From Ruminococcus sp. (GTDB lineage Bacteria > Bacillota > Clostridia > Oscillospirales > Acutalibacteraceae): a DNA stretch of 40,290 bases. The stretch covers positions 1 to 40,290 of the forward strand of contig SFIQ01000020.1 of assembly GCA_004555265.1 (NCBI GenBank), written 5' to 3'. This document shows positions 30,145 through 39,022 of the stretch, in pieces. Positions within the stretch are counted from its first letter, which is position 1; the number at the start of each line of letters is the position of its first letter. A program made the translations under genes and the position numbers. The notes beneath the pieces were generated by a model. The model made no database searches and was not told the origin of the DNA. It saw only the letters and a list, made by a program, of their open reading frames with translations.

Positions 30145-31937
30145 TGGATACTTTAAACGGATTAAAACGGACACAGTACTGCGGCGCATTTTCCGCCGCG
30201 GACATTGGCAAAGAGGCGGTCGTTTGCGGCTGGGTGCAGAAGCAACGCGACCTCGGCGCGCTCATTTTCGTGGATTTACGGGACCGAAGCGGCATTTTGC
30301 AGTTGGCGTTTACCGAAAGCACCGACCGCGCCGTATTTGACAAGGCATTCACACTGCGCTCGGAATATGTGATTGCCGCAAAAGGCGTGGTGCGCGAGCG
30401 CGCGGCGAAAAATCCCGATTTGCCGACAGGCGATGTGGAGTTGGAAGTCACGGATTTGCGCTTACTCTCGAAAAGCGAAACCCCGCCGTTTGAAATTGTC
30501 GAAAATTCGCAAACCGGGGAGTTGACAAGGCTCAAATACCGCTATCTCGATTTACGGCGCCCCGATTTGCAAAAAAATATTTTAATGCGCCACAAAATCA
30601 CCAAAATCACCCGCGATTATTTTGACGAAAACGGCTTTATCGAAATCGAAACACCGATGCTCATTCGCTCCACCCCCGAGGGCGCACGCGATTTCTTGGT
30701 GCCGTCGCGCGTGCACAAGGGCAGTTTTTACGCCTTGCCGCAGTCGCCGCAGTTATACAAGCAACTTTCGATGGTGGCGGGCTTTGACCGCTATATGCAA
30801 ATTGCGCGTTGCTTCCGCGATGAGGATTTGCGCGCCGACCGTCAGCCCGAATTTACGCAAATCGACCTCGAAATGTCATTTGTCGATATGGAAGATGTAC
30901 TCCGGCTTGGCGAAGGCTATATGAAACGCGTGTTCAAAGAGGCAATCGGTGTGGAGATTGAAACGCCCCTGCCGCGTTTGACCTATCAAGAGGCGATGAA
31001 CCGCTATGGCTCGGACAAGCCCGACACCCGGTATGCCATGGAAATTACCGATTTGACCGACGCGGTGCGCGACACGGAATTTGTCGTGTTCAAAAGCGCC
31101 GTGGAAAACGGCGGCACGGTGCGGTGTATCACCGCGAAAAACGCGGCGTCTGTGCTCACCCGTAAAGAAATCGACAAACTGACCGAGTTTGTCAAGGGCA
31201 TCGGTGCCAAAGGGCTTGCGTGGGCACGCTTAAATCCCGACGGCACGGCGTGTTCGTTCTCGAAATTTATGACCGAGGCGCAGTTGCAGACGATTTTCGA
31301 TACCGCGAAAGCCGAAACAGGCGATGTGGTGCTGATTGTTGCCGACGCAAAAGAAGGTTTGGTGCTTTCCGTGCTCGGCGCACTGCGGCAGACCGTCGCC
31401 GAGAAATTAGACATCATTCCGAAAGACCAATTCAATCTGCTTTGGATTACCGAGTTCCCGTTCTTTGATTGGGACGCGGATTTGGGCGAATATGTGGCGA
31501 TGCACCACCCCTTTACCGCGCCGATGGACGAGTGTCTCGACTACCTCGAAACCGACAAGGCAAAGGTGCGCGCCAAAGCCTACGATTTGGTGCTCAACGG
31601 CATTGAACTTTCCAGCGGCTCCATTCGGATTACCGACCCGACCTTACAAAGCCGCATTTTCGACCTGTTGGGGCTGACCAAAGAAGAAGCGCAGGAAAAA
31701 TTCGGTTATTTGTTAGACGCGTTCCGTTACGGCGCGCCGCCGCACGGCGGTATGGGCATCGGGCTTGACCGTCTGTGTATGCAGATGCTGCGCACCGACT
31801 CTTTGCGCGATGTCGTTGCGTACCCGAAGGTGCAAAACGCCTCCGAGCCGATGACCGAGTGCCCCGCGCAGGTGGACGCGCTCCAACTTGCCGACCTCGG
31901 CATTGCCGTTACACAAGAAGAACCCAAATCCGAATAA
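30144..31937 (+). CDS. aspS: Aspartyl-tRNA synthetase (bacterial type)
   Basis: This encodes 597 residues, translationally coupled to hisS (TGATG). The OB-fold anticodon domain (about 15-110) contains VCGWVQKQRDLGALIFVDLRD. The class II core shows RYLDLRRPDLQ, the aspartate site SPQLYKQ, FRDEDLRADRQPEFTQIDLEMSF shortened here to FRDEDLRADRQPE, and the GIGLDRL motif 3. The GAD insertion typical of the bacterial enzyme occupies about 285-415. Whether it also charges tRNA-Asn cannot be decided here; no gatCAB genes are in the window. hisS-aspS pairing is common in Firmicutes. A strong terminator follows 16 bases after the stop. Confidence 0.96.
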   Translation: MDTLNGLKRTQYCGAFSAADIGKEAVVCGWVQKQRDLGALIFVDLRDRSGILQLAFTESTDRAVFDKAFTLRSEYVIAAKGVVRERAAKNPDLPTGDVELEVTDLRLLSKSETPPFEIVENSQTGELTRLKYRYLDLRRPDLQKNILMRHKITKITRDYFDENGFIEIETPMLIRSTPEGARDFLVPSRVHKGSFYALPQSPQLYKQLSMVAGFDRYMQIARCFRDEDLRADRQPEFTQIDLEMSFVDMEDVLRLGEGYMKRVFKEAIGVEIETPLPRLTYQEAMNRYGSDKPDTRYAMEITDLTDAVRDTEFVVFKSAVENGGTVRCITAKNAASVLTRKEIDKLTEFVKGIGAKGLAWARLNPDGTACSFSKFMTEAQLQTIFDTAKAETGDVVLIVADAKEGLVLSVLGALRQTVAEKLDIIPKDQFNLLWITEFPFFDWDADLGEYVAMHHPFTAPMDECLDYLETDKAKVRAKAYDLVLNGIELSSGSIRITDPTLQSRIFDLLGLTKEEAQEKFGYLLDAFRYGAPPHGGMGIGLDRLCMQMLRTDSLRDVVAYPKVQNASEPMTECPAQVDALQLADLGIAVTQEEPKSE

Positions 31938-31953
31938 AGCGAAAAATCACACG

Positions 31954-31993
31954 CCGTAAAAAGGGGACTGTCCCCTTTTTACGGCGGTTTTTT
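31954..31993 (+). terminator. Intrinsic terminator of hisS-aspS (in repeat copy 1)
   Basis: A perfect 14-bp stem CCGTAAAAAGGGGA / TCCCCTTTTTACGG with a CTG loop is followed within three bases by a T6 run. A second copy occurs 205 bases downstream. Confidence 0.85.
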
Positions 31994-32363
31994 GTTTAGC
32001 GGCGAACATTGGCAACCGTACCGTAGGGAACGGGCTTGCCCGTTCCGCAAAACAACATGAAATCCGGCAGAATACCGCGTCACTACGCCTCTGCGCACGA
32101 AATACATTCCCTGCAAGGCAGGCGCAAATTTCAAAAATGTAAATTTCCTGTGAAAATATCGTAAAAAGGGGACTGTCCCCTTTTTACGGCGGTTTTTTGT
32201 TTAGCGGCGAACATTGGCAACCGTACCGTAGGGCACGGGCTTGCCCGTTCCGAAAAACAACATGAAATCCGGCAGAATACCGCGTCACTACGCCTCTGCG
32301 CACGAAATACATTCCCTGCAAGGCGGCGCAAATTGCAAAAATGTAAATTTCCTGTGAAAATAT
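31955..32363 (+). repeat. Tandem duplication of a 205-bp terminator-containing block
   Basis: Copy 1 is 31955-32159, copy 2 is 32160-32363. They differ at only a few positions (GTAGGGAAC versus GTAGGGCAC, GTTCCGCAA versus GTTCCGAAA, and a small indel in GGCAGGCGCAAATTTC versus GGCGGCGCAAATTGC). Each copy has the terminator hairpin, a family A hairpin (GGAACGGGC TT GCCCGTTCC in copy 1) and the same non-coding tail. No gene is present between aspS and the M16 gene. Confidence 0.93.
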
Positions 32364-32433
32364 GGAATTTTTAAAACAGTTATGGTAAACTATACATTTA
32401 TAGTACACTTTTTCGGTAAAAGGAGTTGTTTTT

Positions 32434-33705
32434 ATGTCGGTGCAGCCCGAAATGCTTGAAATCGGCGATAAAATCCGCCTGCTGCGCGTGCGGACAGGCC
32501 CTGCAAAAACCACCTGTGTCTCGGTGGATTTGTTGATGCCGCTCGGCGTGCATACCGCGGAATATACGGTGCTCGCGTCGTACCTGACGCATTGCACGGC
32601 AAAATTTCCGTCCCTCAATTTGTTGAATGAACGCTTGGAGTTGCTGTACGGGGCGGAGCTGTCCTGCAACACCGCAAAGGTCGGCGAGGGATTTCGCCTG
32701 AGTTTTCAGGCAACCTGCCTAAATGACCGTTACGCGCTTGACGGCGAATCCGTCAGTGCGGCGGTGCTCTCGTTGTTGCTCGATTTGCTTGTGTGCCCGT
32801 ATTTGGAAAACGGCACTTTCTCTGCCGAGCGCACGGCGACGGAAATTCGCCTTTGCGTGGCGGATTTGGAAAGCGAATTGAACGACAAACGCGCCTATGC
32901 GTTGCGGCGTATGGTCGAAACCATGTGCAAGGACGAGCTGTACGGCATTCGCACCGACGATATTTTAAAGGCTATGCGCGCGCTTACACCCGACGATTTG
33001 CTCGCCGCGTGGAAACAACTGCTCTGTGAAGCGCATATTTCCGTTTGCGCGGCGGGGGATATTGCTTTTGACGCGCTCGAACAAAGCTTAAAGACGCGCT
33101 TTGCGGAAATTCCGCGCCGCCCGCAGGCGATTGAAACTGTTTTTGTGGAAACAAGCGAAGATGTTACCGAAGAAACCGAATATATGGACTTAAACCAAAG
33201 CAAACTCGTTTTGGGCTTCCGCAGCGGGATGACTTCGTCCGACGACAACTATTACGCCGAACGCGTGATGACCGATGTGTTCGGCGGCGGGCCGTATTCG
33301 CGGCTGTTTACGCAGGTACGCGAAAAATTGTCGCTTTGCTACTACTGTTCGGCGCGGCTCGACCGCCGCAAGGGCATTATCGCGGTGCAAAGCGGGATTG
33401 AAAGCGAAAACAAACAGGCGGCGCTGGATGAAATCCTTCGCCAACTTGCCGTGATGCAAAACGGCGAATTCACCGACGACGCCTTGCAAGCGTCCAAGGC
33501 GGCGATTGCGGATGTGTTCCGCAGTGTGGACGATACCCCCGAAACCGCGCTTGCCTATTACAGCCAATTCATAGACGAGCCGCTGTGCACGCCCGCAGAA
33601 TATATCGCGGGGATTGAACGCGTTACGCGCGCGCAGGTCATTGCGGCGGCAAAGCGGATGACCTTGGACACGGTGTATTTCCTTTGCAGTAAGGAGGAGG
33701 CGTAA
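32434..33705 (+). CDS. M16-family peptidase homolog without zinc site (YmfF-like)
   Basis: This encodes 423 residues, with AAAAGGAG before the ATG. The fold is that of M16 peptidases but the HxxEH zinc motif is absent. The C-terminal half keeps GGGPYSRLFTQVREKLSLCYYCSA, the arginine/tyrosine element that binds substrate in the non-catalytic half of these heterodimers. It directly precedes the zinc-containing partner (3 bases apart), as ymfF precedes ymfH in B. subtilis. The pair probably forms a cytoplasmic chamber that degrades or matures peptides. Substrate unknown. Confidence 0.85.
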   Translation: MSVQPEMLEIGDKIRLLRVRTGPAKTTCVSVDLLMPLGVHTAEYTVLASYLTHCTAKFPSLNLLNERLELLYGAELSCNTAKVGEGFRLSFQATCLNDRYALDGESVSAAVLSLLLDLLVCPYLENGTFSAERTATEIRLCVADLESELNDKRAYALRRMVETMCKDELYGIRTDDILKAMRALTPDDLLAAWKQLLCEAHISVCAAGDIAFDALEQSLKTRFAEIPRRPQAIETVFVETSEDVTEETEYMDLNQSKLVLGFRSGMTSSDDNYYAERVMTDVFGGGPYSRLFTQVREKLSLCYYCSARLDRRKGIIAVQSGIESENKQAALDEILRQLAVMQNGEFTDDALQASKAAIADVFRSVDDTPETALAYYSQFIDEPLCTPAEYIAGIERVTRAQVIAAAKRMTLDTVYFLCSKEEA

Positions 33706-33708
33706 GGT

Positions 33709-34992
33709 ATGGCACAAGTAAAAATGCGCAAGGTGGAAAGCGCGCGGTTACAGGAGTTTTATTATGATATAGATCACCCGTCGGGGTTGAAAATTTTGGT
33801 GTATCCGAAAGAGAATTACGCCTCTGCGTATGCGATGTTCGGCACGCAGTACGGCTCTTTGGATACGGATTTCCGTTTGGCGGGCGAAAAAGCATTTACA
33901 AGCGTGCCCGAGGGCATTGCCCACTTTTTGGAGCACAAACTGTTTGAAAGCGAGGACTTGGACGCGTTCGAGCGCTACGCCAAAACGGGCGCCAACGCCA
34001 ACGCCTACACCTCGTTTGACAAAACCTGCTATCTGTTTTCGTGTACCGACAATTTGACGGATTCGCTGGAAATCCTGCTGGATTTCGTCACGCACCCGTA
34101 TTTTACCGAGGCGACCGTGCAAAAGGAGCAGGGCATCATCGGGCAGGAAATCCAAATGTGCCGCGACGAAGCGGGCTGGGAATCGTTGTTTTTGCTGTTG
34201 CGCGCGATGTATCACAACTGCCCTGTGCGCATTGATATTGCGGGCACGGTGGACTCGATTGCGGAAATTTCCGCAGAATTGCTTTACAAATGCTACAACA
34301 CCTTTTATAATCTATCCAATATGGTGCTTTGCGTGGCGGGGAATGTCGCACCCGAGCAGGTTTTGGCGGTTGCCGACCGCGTGTTAAAGCCCGCCGCACC
34401 CGTCGAAATCGAGCGCAAATTCCACGACGAGCCGCGCGAAGTCAAAAAGGCATATGACGAGGAAACGCTTGCCGTTGCCGCGCCGATTTTCAGCCTCGGT
34501 TTTAAAGAGGCGGTGGACACGCCCGAACGCTCGTTAAAAGAGGTTATCATCAGCAACCTGCTGTTGGACGCGATTTGCGGCAAAACCACGCCGTTTTATA
34601 ACGCGCTGTTAGACGAGGGACTTGTGAACACCTCGTTTGATTGGGAATATTTTTACGGCTACGGCTACGCGGCAACGATTTTTACGGGCGAAACGCCCGA
34701 TGCCCGCGCTGTCGAGCAAAGGCTGGTCGAGCGCATTGCCGCCCTGCAGGAAAGCGGGATTTCCGAAGCGGATTTCGAGCGCATTCGCAAAAAGCATTAC
34801 GGCAGAACGGTGATGCAGTTTAACGATATAGAGTCGATTGCCAACAATATGGTCTCGTCGTATTTCCGCAAAGAGAGCCTGTTTGACGATGCCGAAATTC
34901 TGCAAAGCCTGACGCCGGACGAGGTCAATGCTCGCCTGCGCACGGCAATCGATGTCAACTGCCGTTCTTTAACGGTGATTAAAGGAGAGTAA
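33709..34992 (+). CDS. M16-family zinc peptidase (YmfH-like)
   Basis: This encodes 427 residues, with GGAGGAGGCGTAAGGT before the ATG. The inverted zinc motif is H72-F-L-E75-H76 within GIAHFLEHKLFE, with a likely third ligand E146 in GIIGQEIQMCRDE, so this is the catalytic member of the pair. Other conserved stretches are TGANANAYTSFDKTCYLF and FYNLSNMVLCVAGN. It is cotranscribed with the upstream inactive partner and with lgt (4 bases apart). Related paired M16 proteins process ribosomally made peptides such as subtilosin (AlbE/AlbF), but no precursor peptide or radical-SAM gene is nearby, so a housekeeping role is more likely. Confidence 0.9.
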   Translation: MAQVKMRKVESARLQEFYYDIDHPSGLKILVYPKENYASAYAMFGTQYGSLDTDFRLAGEKAFTSVPEGIAHFLEHKLFESEDLDAFERYAKTGANANAYTSFDKTCYLFSCTDNLTDSLEILLDFVTHPYFTEATVQKEQGIIGQEIQMCRDEAGWESLFLLLRAMYHNCPVRIDIAGTVDSIAEISAELLYKCYNTFYNLSNMVLCVAGNVAPEQVLAVADRVLKPAAPVEIERKFHDEPREVKKAYDEETLAVAAPIFSLGFKEAVDTPERSLKEVIISNLLLDAICGKTTPFYNALLDEGLVNTSFDWEYFYGYGYAATIFTGETPDARAVEQRLVERIAALQESGISEADFERIRKKHYGRTVMQFNDIESIANNMVSSYFRKESLFDDAEILQSLTPDEVNARLRTAIDVNCRSLTVIKGE

Positions 34993-34996
34993 GCCT

Positions 34997-36049
34997 ATGC
35001 AGTTTTTTACCGATTACACGGCGGTTCGCTTCACGGGAATCGACCACATTTTTAATGTGTATTCCACCTTCTGCGAGTTTTCGCTGTTCGGCAAGGAATT
35101 CAGCATCAAGTTCTACGGCGTGATTATCGCGTTCGGCTTTTTGCTTGCCGTGCTGTTCGGCGGCAGAATGGCATACAAATGGAAACTGGATTTGAACAAA
35201 ATGCTCGACATTCTGCTGTTCGGCACCATCGGCGGCATTTTGGGCGCGCGGCTTTACTATGTTTTGTTTGAGTGGGAGTATTACCGCGTGCATCTTGCGG
35301 AAATTCCGCAAATTTGGCACGGCGGGCTTGCCATTTACGGCGGGCTTATCGGCGGAATTCTCGCGGCGTACTTCACCTGCCGCCACAACGGGCTGAATTT
35401 CCTGAAACTGCTGGATTTGGCGGGCATGAGTTTCCTCATCGGGCAGGGCATCGGCCGTTGGGGCAATTATGCCAATCAGGAAGCGTTCGGCACCAATACC
35501 GAGGGCTTCCTCGGCATGAGCAGCGCCAAGGTGACGGACTATATTTATGCACACGAAAGCGAATTTTTGGCAAAAGGCATTTCGATGGACCCGTCCCTGC
35601 CGGTGCACCCGACCTTTTTGTATGAGTCGATTTGGTGCATTTTCAGCTTTTTCGTTTTATATCTTATCTGTAAAAAAGCCTATAAATTCAGCGGGCAGTT
35701 GATTTTGTGCTACGGGATTTTGTACGGGGCGGAGCGCGCCGTGGTGGAGGGACTGCGTACCGACAGCCTCTACATAGGCTCGACAAGTTTGCGGGTATCG
35801 CAAGTCCTGTCCTTGGTATTGGCGCTGGCTTGCCTTGCGATTTTGATTATAAAACTCGTGCAGTTAAAGAAAAACCCCGTGCCGTATACGCCGGTGGAGG
35901 AATTGCCGCCGGAGCTGGACTATCAGCTCGACACCGAAAAGGCAGAAAAACGCGACAAACGGCAAAAAGTCAAAACGGCACAGCAGGCGAAAAACAAAAT
36001 GCTCGAAAAACAGCAAAAGGAGGCGCGCAAAAATGGCAACCATTCTTGA
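34997..36049 (+). CDS. lgt: Prolipoprotein diacylglyceryl transferase
   Basis: This encodes 350 residues, with AAAGGAG before the ATG. Lgt transfers diacylglycerol from phosphatidylglycerol to the lipobox cysteine of prolipoproteins in the membrane. Family motifs are HGGLAIYGGLIGG (H108, Y114) and the signature GRWGNYANQEAFG (R154, N157, E162), with seven or so membrane segments ending near 285. The last 60 residues or so form a highly charged cytoplasmic tail rich in Lys, Glu and Gln (EKAEKRDKRQKVKT...), longer than in typical Lgt. The end overlaps folD by 17 bases. Confidence 0.95.
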   Translation: MQFFTDYTAVRFTGIDHIFNVYSTFCEFSLFGKEFSIKFYGVIIAFGFLLAVLFGGRMAYKWKLDLNKMLDILLFGTIGGILGARLYYVLFEWEYYRVHLAEIPQIWHGGLAIYGGLIGGILAAYFTCRHNGLNFLKLLDLAGMSFLIGQGIGRWGNYANQEAFGTNTEGFLGMSSAKVTDYIYAHESEFLAKGISMDPSLPVHPTFLYESIWCIFSFFVLYLICKKAYKFSGQLILCYGILYGAERAVVEGLRTDSLYIGSTSLRVSQVLSLVLALACLAILIIKLVQLKKNPVPYTPVEELPPELDYQLDTEKAEKRDKRQKVKTAQQAKNKMLEKQQKEARKNGNHS

Positions 36050-36890
36050 CGGAAAGGCGGTTTCCGCCGCCGTAAAGCAAGAGGTCAAAACAGAAGTCGA
36101 AGCCTTAAAGCAAAAGGGGATTTCCGTAGGGCTTGCGGTCATTATCGTCGGGGACAACCCCGCTTCGCGCACCTATGTGAACAACAAAAAGAAAGCGTGT
36201 GCCGAAGCGGGCATTGTTTCCGAAGAATACGCCCTGCCCGAAAGCACCACGCAGGCAGAATTATTGGGCTTGATTGATACACTCAACAAAAAGGACAGCA
36301 TTCACGGCATTCTCTGCCAACTGCCGCTGCCGAAGCATTTGGACGAAAAGGCGGTTATTGCCGCCATCAATCCGGAAAAAGATGTGGACGCCTTCCACGC
36401 AGTCAATGTCGGGCACATTATGATTGGGGATTACAGTTTCCTGCCCTGCACGCCCGCGGGGATTATGGAAATGCTTAAATACTACAATATACCCGTGGCG
36501 GGTAAGGAATGTGTGGTGATCGGGCGCAGTAACATTGTCGGCAAGCCCATGGCGATGCTGTTGTTACAGCAAAACGGCACGGTGACCGTTTGCCATTCCA
36601 AAACCGTCCATCTTGCCGCCGTCACCGCGCGCGCCGATATTTTGGTCGCCGCCGTGGGCATTCCGAAGTTTGTTACCGCCGATATGGTGAAAGACGGCGC
36701 GGTGGTCATTGATGTCGGCATGGATCGCGACGAAAACGGCAAGTTGTGCGGCGATGTGGATTTTGACGCCGTCGCGCCCAAAGCCGCATTCATCACGCCC
36801 GTCCCGGGCGGCGTCGGCCCGATGACGATTGCCACGCTTTTAAAAAACACCGTCACCGCCGCCCGTAAAGTATGCGAAAAGGAACTGTAA
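36033..36890 (+). CDS. folD: Bifunctional methylenetetrahydrofolate dehydrogenase/cyclohydrolase
   Basis: This encodes 285 residues. The ATG lies inside the lgt tail, preceded by AAAAGGAGG. FolD interconverts 5,10-methylene-, methenyl- and 10-formyl-tetrahydrofolate. Catalytic Y48 and K52 lie in SRTYVNNKKKAC; QLPLPKHLDE, the folate loop DVDAFHAVN, the nucleotide-binding GRSNIVGKPMA and the C-terminal PGGVGPMTIATLL are all present. Length is normal. It is the last gene of the M16-lgt-folD string; no clear terminator follows, only repeats. Confidence 0.96.
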   Translation: MATILDGKAVSAAVKQEVKTEVEALKQKGISVGLAVIIVGDNPASRTYVNNKKKACAEAGIVSEEYALPESTTQAELLGLIDTLNKKDSIHGILCQLPLPKHLDEKAVIAAINPEKDVDAFHAVNVGHIMIGDYSFLPCTPAGIMEMLKYYNIPVAGKECVVIGRSNIVGKPMAMLLLQQNGTVTVCHSKTVHLAAVTARADILVAAVGIPKFVTADMVKDGAVVIDVGMDRDENGKLCGDVDFDAVAPKAAFITPVPGGVGPMTIATLLKNTVTAARKVCEKEL

Positions 36891-37442
36891 ATTGGGGGTT
36901 GTCTATCCAACCGTAGGGGCGAACTGTGTTCGCCCGCCTAATTGTCATTCTGAGCCGTAAGGCGAAGAATCTCGTTTCGCTCGGGTTTGTTTTGTGCTAT
37001 TGGAGATCCTTCGCTTCGCTCAGGATGACAAATCGGGGTTTGCAGTGATAATTTTATGCGGTAGGGCGGGGGCTTGCTCCCGCCGCAGGATTTGGTGTGA
37101 ATTACGGAACGGGCACTGCCCGTTCCCTACGCACAAAAAACAATGCGAGCGTAGGGGGCGACGACTCGGCGCCCCGTATCCCTCCCTCTCAGAGGGAGGT
37201 GGCTTTTGCCGTAGGCAAAAGACGGAGGGAGAGAAACGAAATAATCTCTCCCCCAGTCAAATGCTGCGCATTTGACAGCCCCCTCCGAGAGGGGGCGGAA
37301 ACGGCGGGGGCAAGCCCCCGCCCTACCCTAATCCTGTATTTCGTTCGTTCCAAAAACACCCCCACAAACCCCACTTTTTGCAAAAATACAAATCCGCGGC
37401 AACGCGCCGCAAAACGACAGAAACTTATAAACTCCTTGGAGC
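36887..37442. repeat. Composite repeat block between folD and the GH51 gene
   Basis: No gene. 36887-37115 is a 229-bp block nearly identical to 39884-40112: family A hairpin (GGGCGAAC TGT GTTCGCCC), family B unit (36940-37033), GTAGGGCGGGGGC hairpin. It is followed by GGAACGGGCA/TGCCCGTTCC, another GTAGGGGGCG element near 37151, and a family C array at 37180-37325 (CCTCCCTC TCA GAGGGAGG; CTTTTGCC GTA GGCAAAAG; CAAATGC/GCATTTG; CCCTCCGAGAGGG; GGGGGC/GCCCCC). The last 100 bases before the GH51 gene are AT-rich with nothing recognisable. Confidence 0.87.
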
Positions 37443-37451
37443 GTGATACAT

Positions 37452-38957
37452 ATGAAAAAAGCATCATTACCCCTTTCCAAAAGCTTTCAAATCGGCGAAG
37501 TGGACAAGCGCATATACGGCTCGTTTATCGAGCACTTGGGGCGCGCGGTCTACGGCGGGATTTACGAGCCCGGCCACCCCACCGCCGACGCGGACGGCTT
37601 GCGGCAGGATGTGATAGACGAAGTGCGCAAACTGAATGTGCCGATTGTGCGCTATCCGGGCGGCAACTTCGTTTCCGGTTACCGTTGGGAGGACGGCGTC
37701 GGTCCTGTGGAGGAGCGCCCGAAACGATTAGAACTTGCCTGGGGCGTGACGGAGCCCAACACCTTCGGCACCAACGAATTTCTCAAATGGTGCAAAAAGG
37801 CAAACACCGAATGTATGATGGCGGTCAATTTGGGTCTGCGCGGCGCCGAGGAAGCGCGTGCGCTTGTGGAATACTGCAACCATCCGAGCGGTTCGTATTA
37901 CAGCGATTTGCGCCGCAAACACGGCGTGGAAAATCCGCATAACATCAAACTGTGGTGCCTCGGCAACGAAATGGACGGCGATTGGCAAATCGGTCATAAA
38001 ACCGCCTATGAATACGGCAGAGCCGCGGCGGAGGCGGCAAAGGTTATGCGCTGGGTAGACCCGTCGATTGAATTGGTGCTTTGCGGCAGTTCCAACAGCC
38101 ACACCAAAACCTTTGGGGATTGGGAAGCGCAGACGCTTGATTTGGCGTATGACAAAGTAAACTATGTTTCTTTGCATCAATATTACGACAACAAAACCGA
38201 CGATACCGCGAGCTTTCTCGCAAAATCCATGGAAATGGATGACTTTATCCACACGGTGGTGTCGGTTTGCGATTATGTCAAGGGCAAAAAGCACTCGAAG
38301 CACGAAGTCAACCTGTCCTTTGATGAGTGGAATGTTTGGTATCACTCTTGCGATGCGGACAAAAAAATCGAACGCTGGTGCACAGCACCCCATCAGTTAG
38401 AGGATATTTATAACTTTGAGGACGCGCTGTTGGTCGGGTTGATGCTCATCACGCTGTTGCGCCACGCCGACCGCGTAAAAGTGGCGTGCTTGGCACAACT
38501 TGTCAATGTCATTGCACCGATTATGACCGAAAACGGCGGCGGGGTGTTTGAACAGACGATTTTCTACCCGTTTATGCATATGTCGAACTACGGGCGCGGC
38601 ACGGCGTTGGTATCGCAAATCCGCTGTGACAAGCACGACACCAAGGAATTCACCGATGTGCCTGATTTGGACGGTGTGGCAATTCTTTCCGAAGATGAAA
38701 CGGAATTGACCGTGTTCGCGGTCAATCGCGATTTTGAAGAGCCGTACCTTTTGGAACTCGATTTACCCGATATGGAATCGTTTGTTCCGTTTGAACATAT
38801 CGAAATGGCGGGCTTCGGCTTGAAAGAGGAAAATTCGATTGTCTCCGCCCCCGTGAAGCCCTCGAAGGCGGCAAATCTGCCCGAAAAAGACGGCAGAACG
38901 GTTACGGCAAAACTGCGTCCGCTTTCATGGAATGTAATACGCTTGAAAAAAATATAA
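37452..38957 (+). CDS. GH51 alpha-L-arabinofuranosidase
   Basis: This encodes 501 residues from the ATG at 37452. The GTG three codons earlier is too close to the GGAG site. It is cytoplasmic (no signal peptide) and releases arabinose from short arabino-oligosaccharides taken up by the cell. The GH51 (beta/alpha)8 barrel carries the acid/base E173 in CLGNEMDGDW and the nucleophile E292 in SFDEWNVWYHS, close to the positions E175 and E294 of the Geobacillus enzyme. RYPGGNFVSGYRWEDGVGP and the C-terminal beta-sandwich (about 400-500) are typical. No transporter or other arabinose gene is near; the gene stands between repeats. Confidence 0.95.
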   Translation: MKKASLPLSKSFQIGEVDKRIYGSFIEHLGRAVYGGIYEPGHPTADADGLRQDVIDEVRKLNVPIVRYPGGNFVSGYRWEDGVGPVEERPKRLELAWGVTEPNTFGTNEFLKWCKKANTECMMAVNLGLRGAEEARALVEYCNHPSGSYYSDLRRKHGVENPHNIKLWCLGNEMDGDWQIGHKTAYEYGRAAAEAAKVMRWVDPSIELVLCGSSNSHTKTFGDWEAQTLDLAYDKVNYVSLHQYYDNKTDDTASFLAKSMEMDDFIHTVVSVCDYVKGKKHSKHEVNLSFDEWNVWYHSCDADKKIERWCTAPHQLEDIYNFEDALLVGLMLITLLRHADRVKVACLAQLVNVIAPIMTENGGGVFEQTIFYPFMHMSNYGRGTALVSQIRCDKHDTKEFTDVPDLDGVAILSEDETELTVFAVNRDFEEPYLLELDLPDMESFVPFEHIEMAGFGLKEENSIVSAPVKPSKAANLPEKDGRTVTAKLRPLSWNVIRLKKI

Positions 38958-38971
38958 AGGTATGCTATAAT
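38943..38971 (+). promoter_or_regulatory. Promoter of the zinc-ribbon membrane protein, inside the GH51 3' end
   Basis: TTGAAA (38943-38948), exactly 17 bp, TATAAT (38966-38971). The -35 box lies within the last codons of the GH51 gene, so the next gene has its own strong promoter about 50 bases from its ATG. Confidence 0.8.
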
Positions 38972-39022
38972 ACCTTATCTGCTGATTTTCGGCACAGCGT
39001 AAAAACGGAAAGGATTGGTCTT

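Noticed and set aside
33709..34992. Peptide-maturation (bacteriocin-type) peptidase system
   Set aside because: The M16 pair recalls AlbE/AlbF, but no precursor peptide, radical-SAM enzyme or exporter is nearby; the neighbours are lgt and folD.
36887..37325. Palindromic units with inverted GTAGGG/CCCTAC ends resembling integron attC sites
   Set aside because: No integrase, no gene cassettes between units, and the units lie between housekeeping operons.
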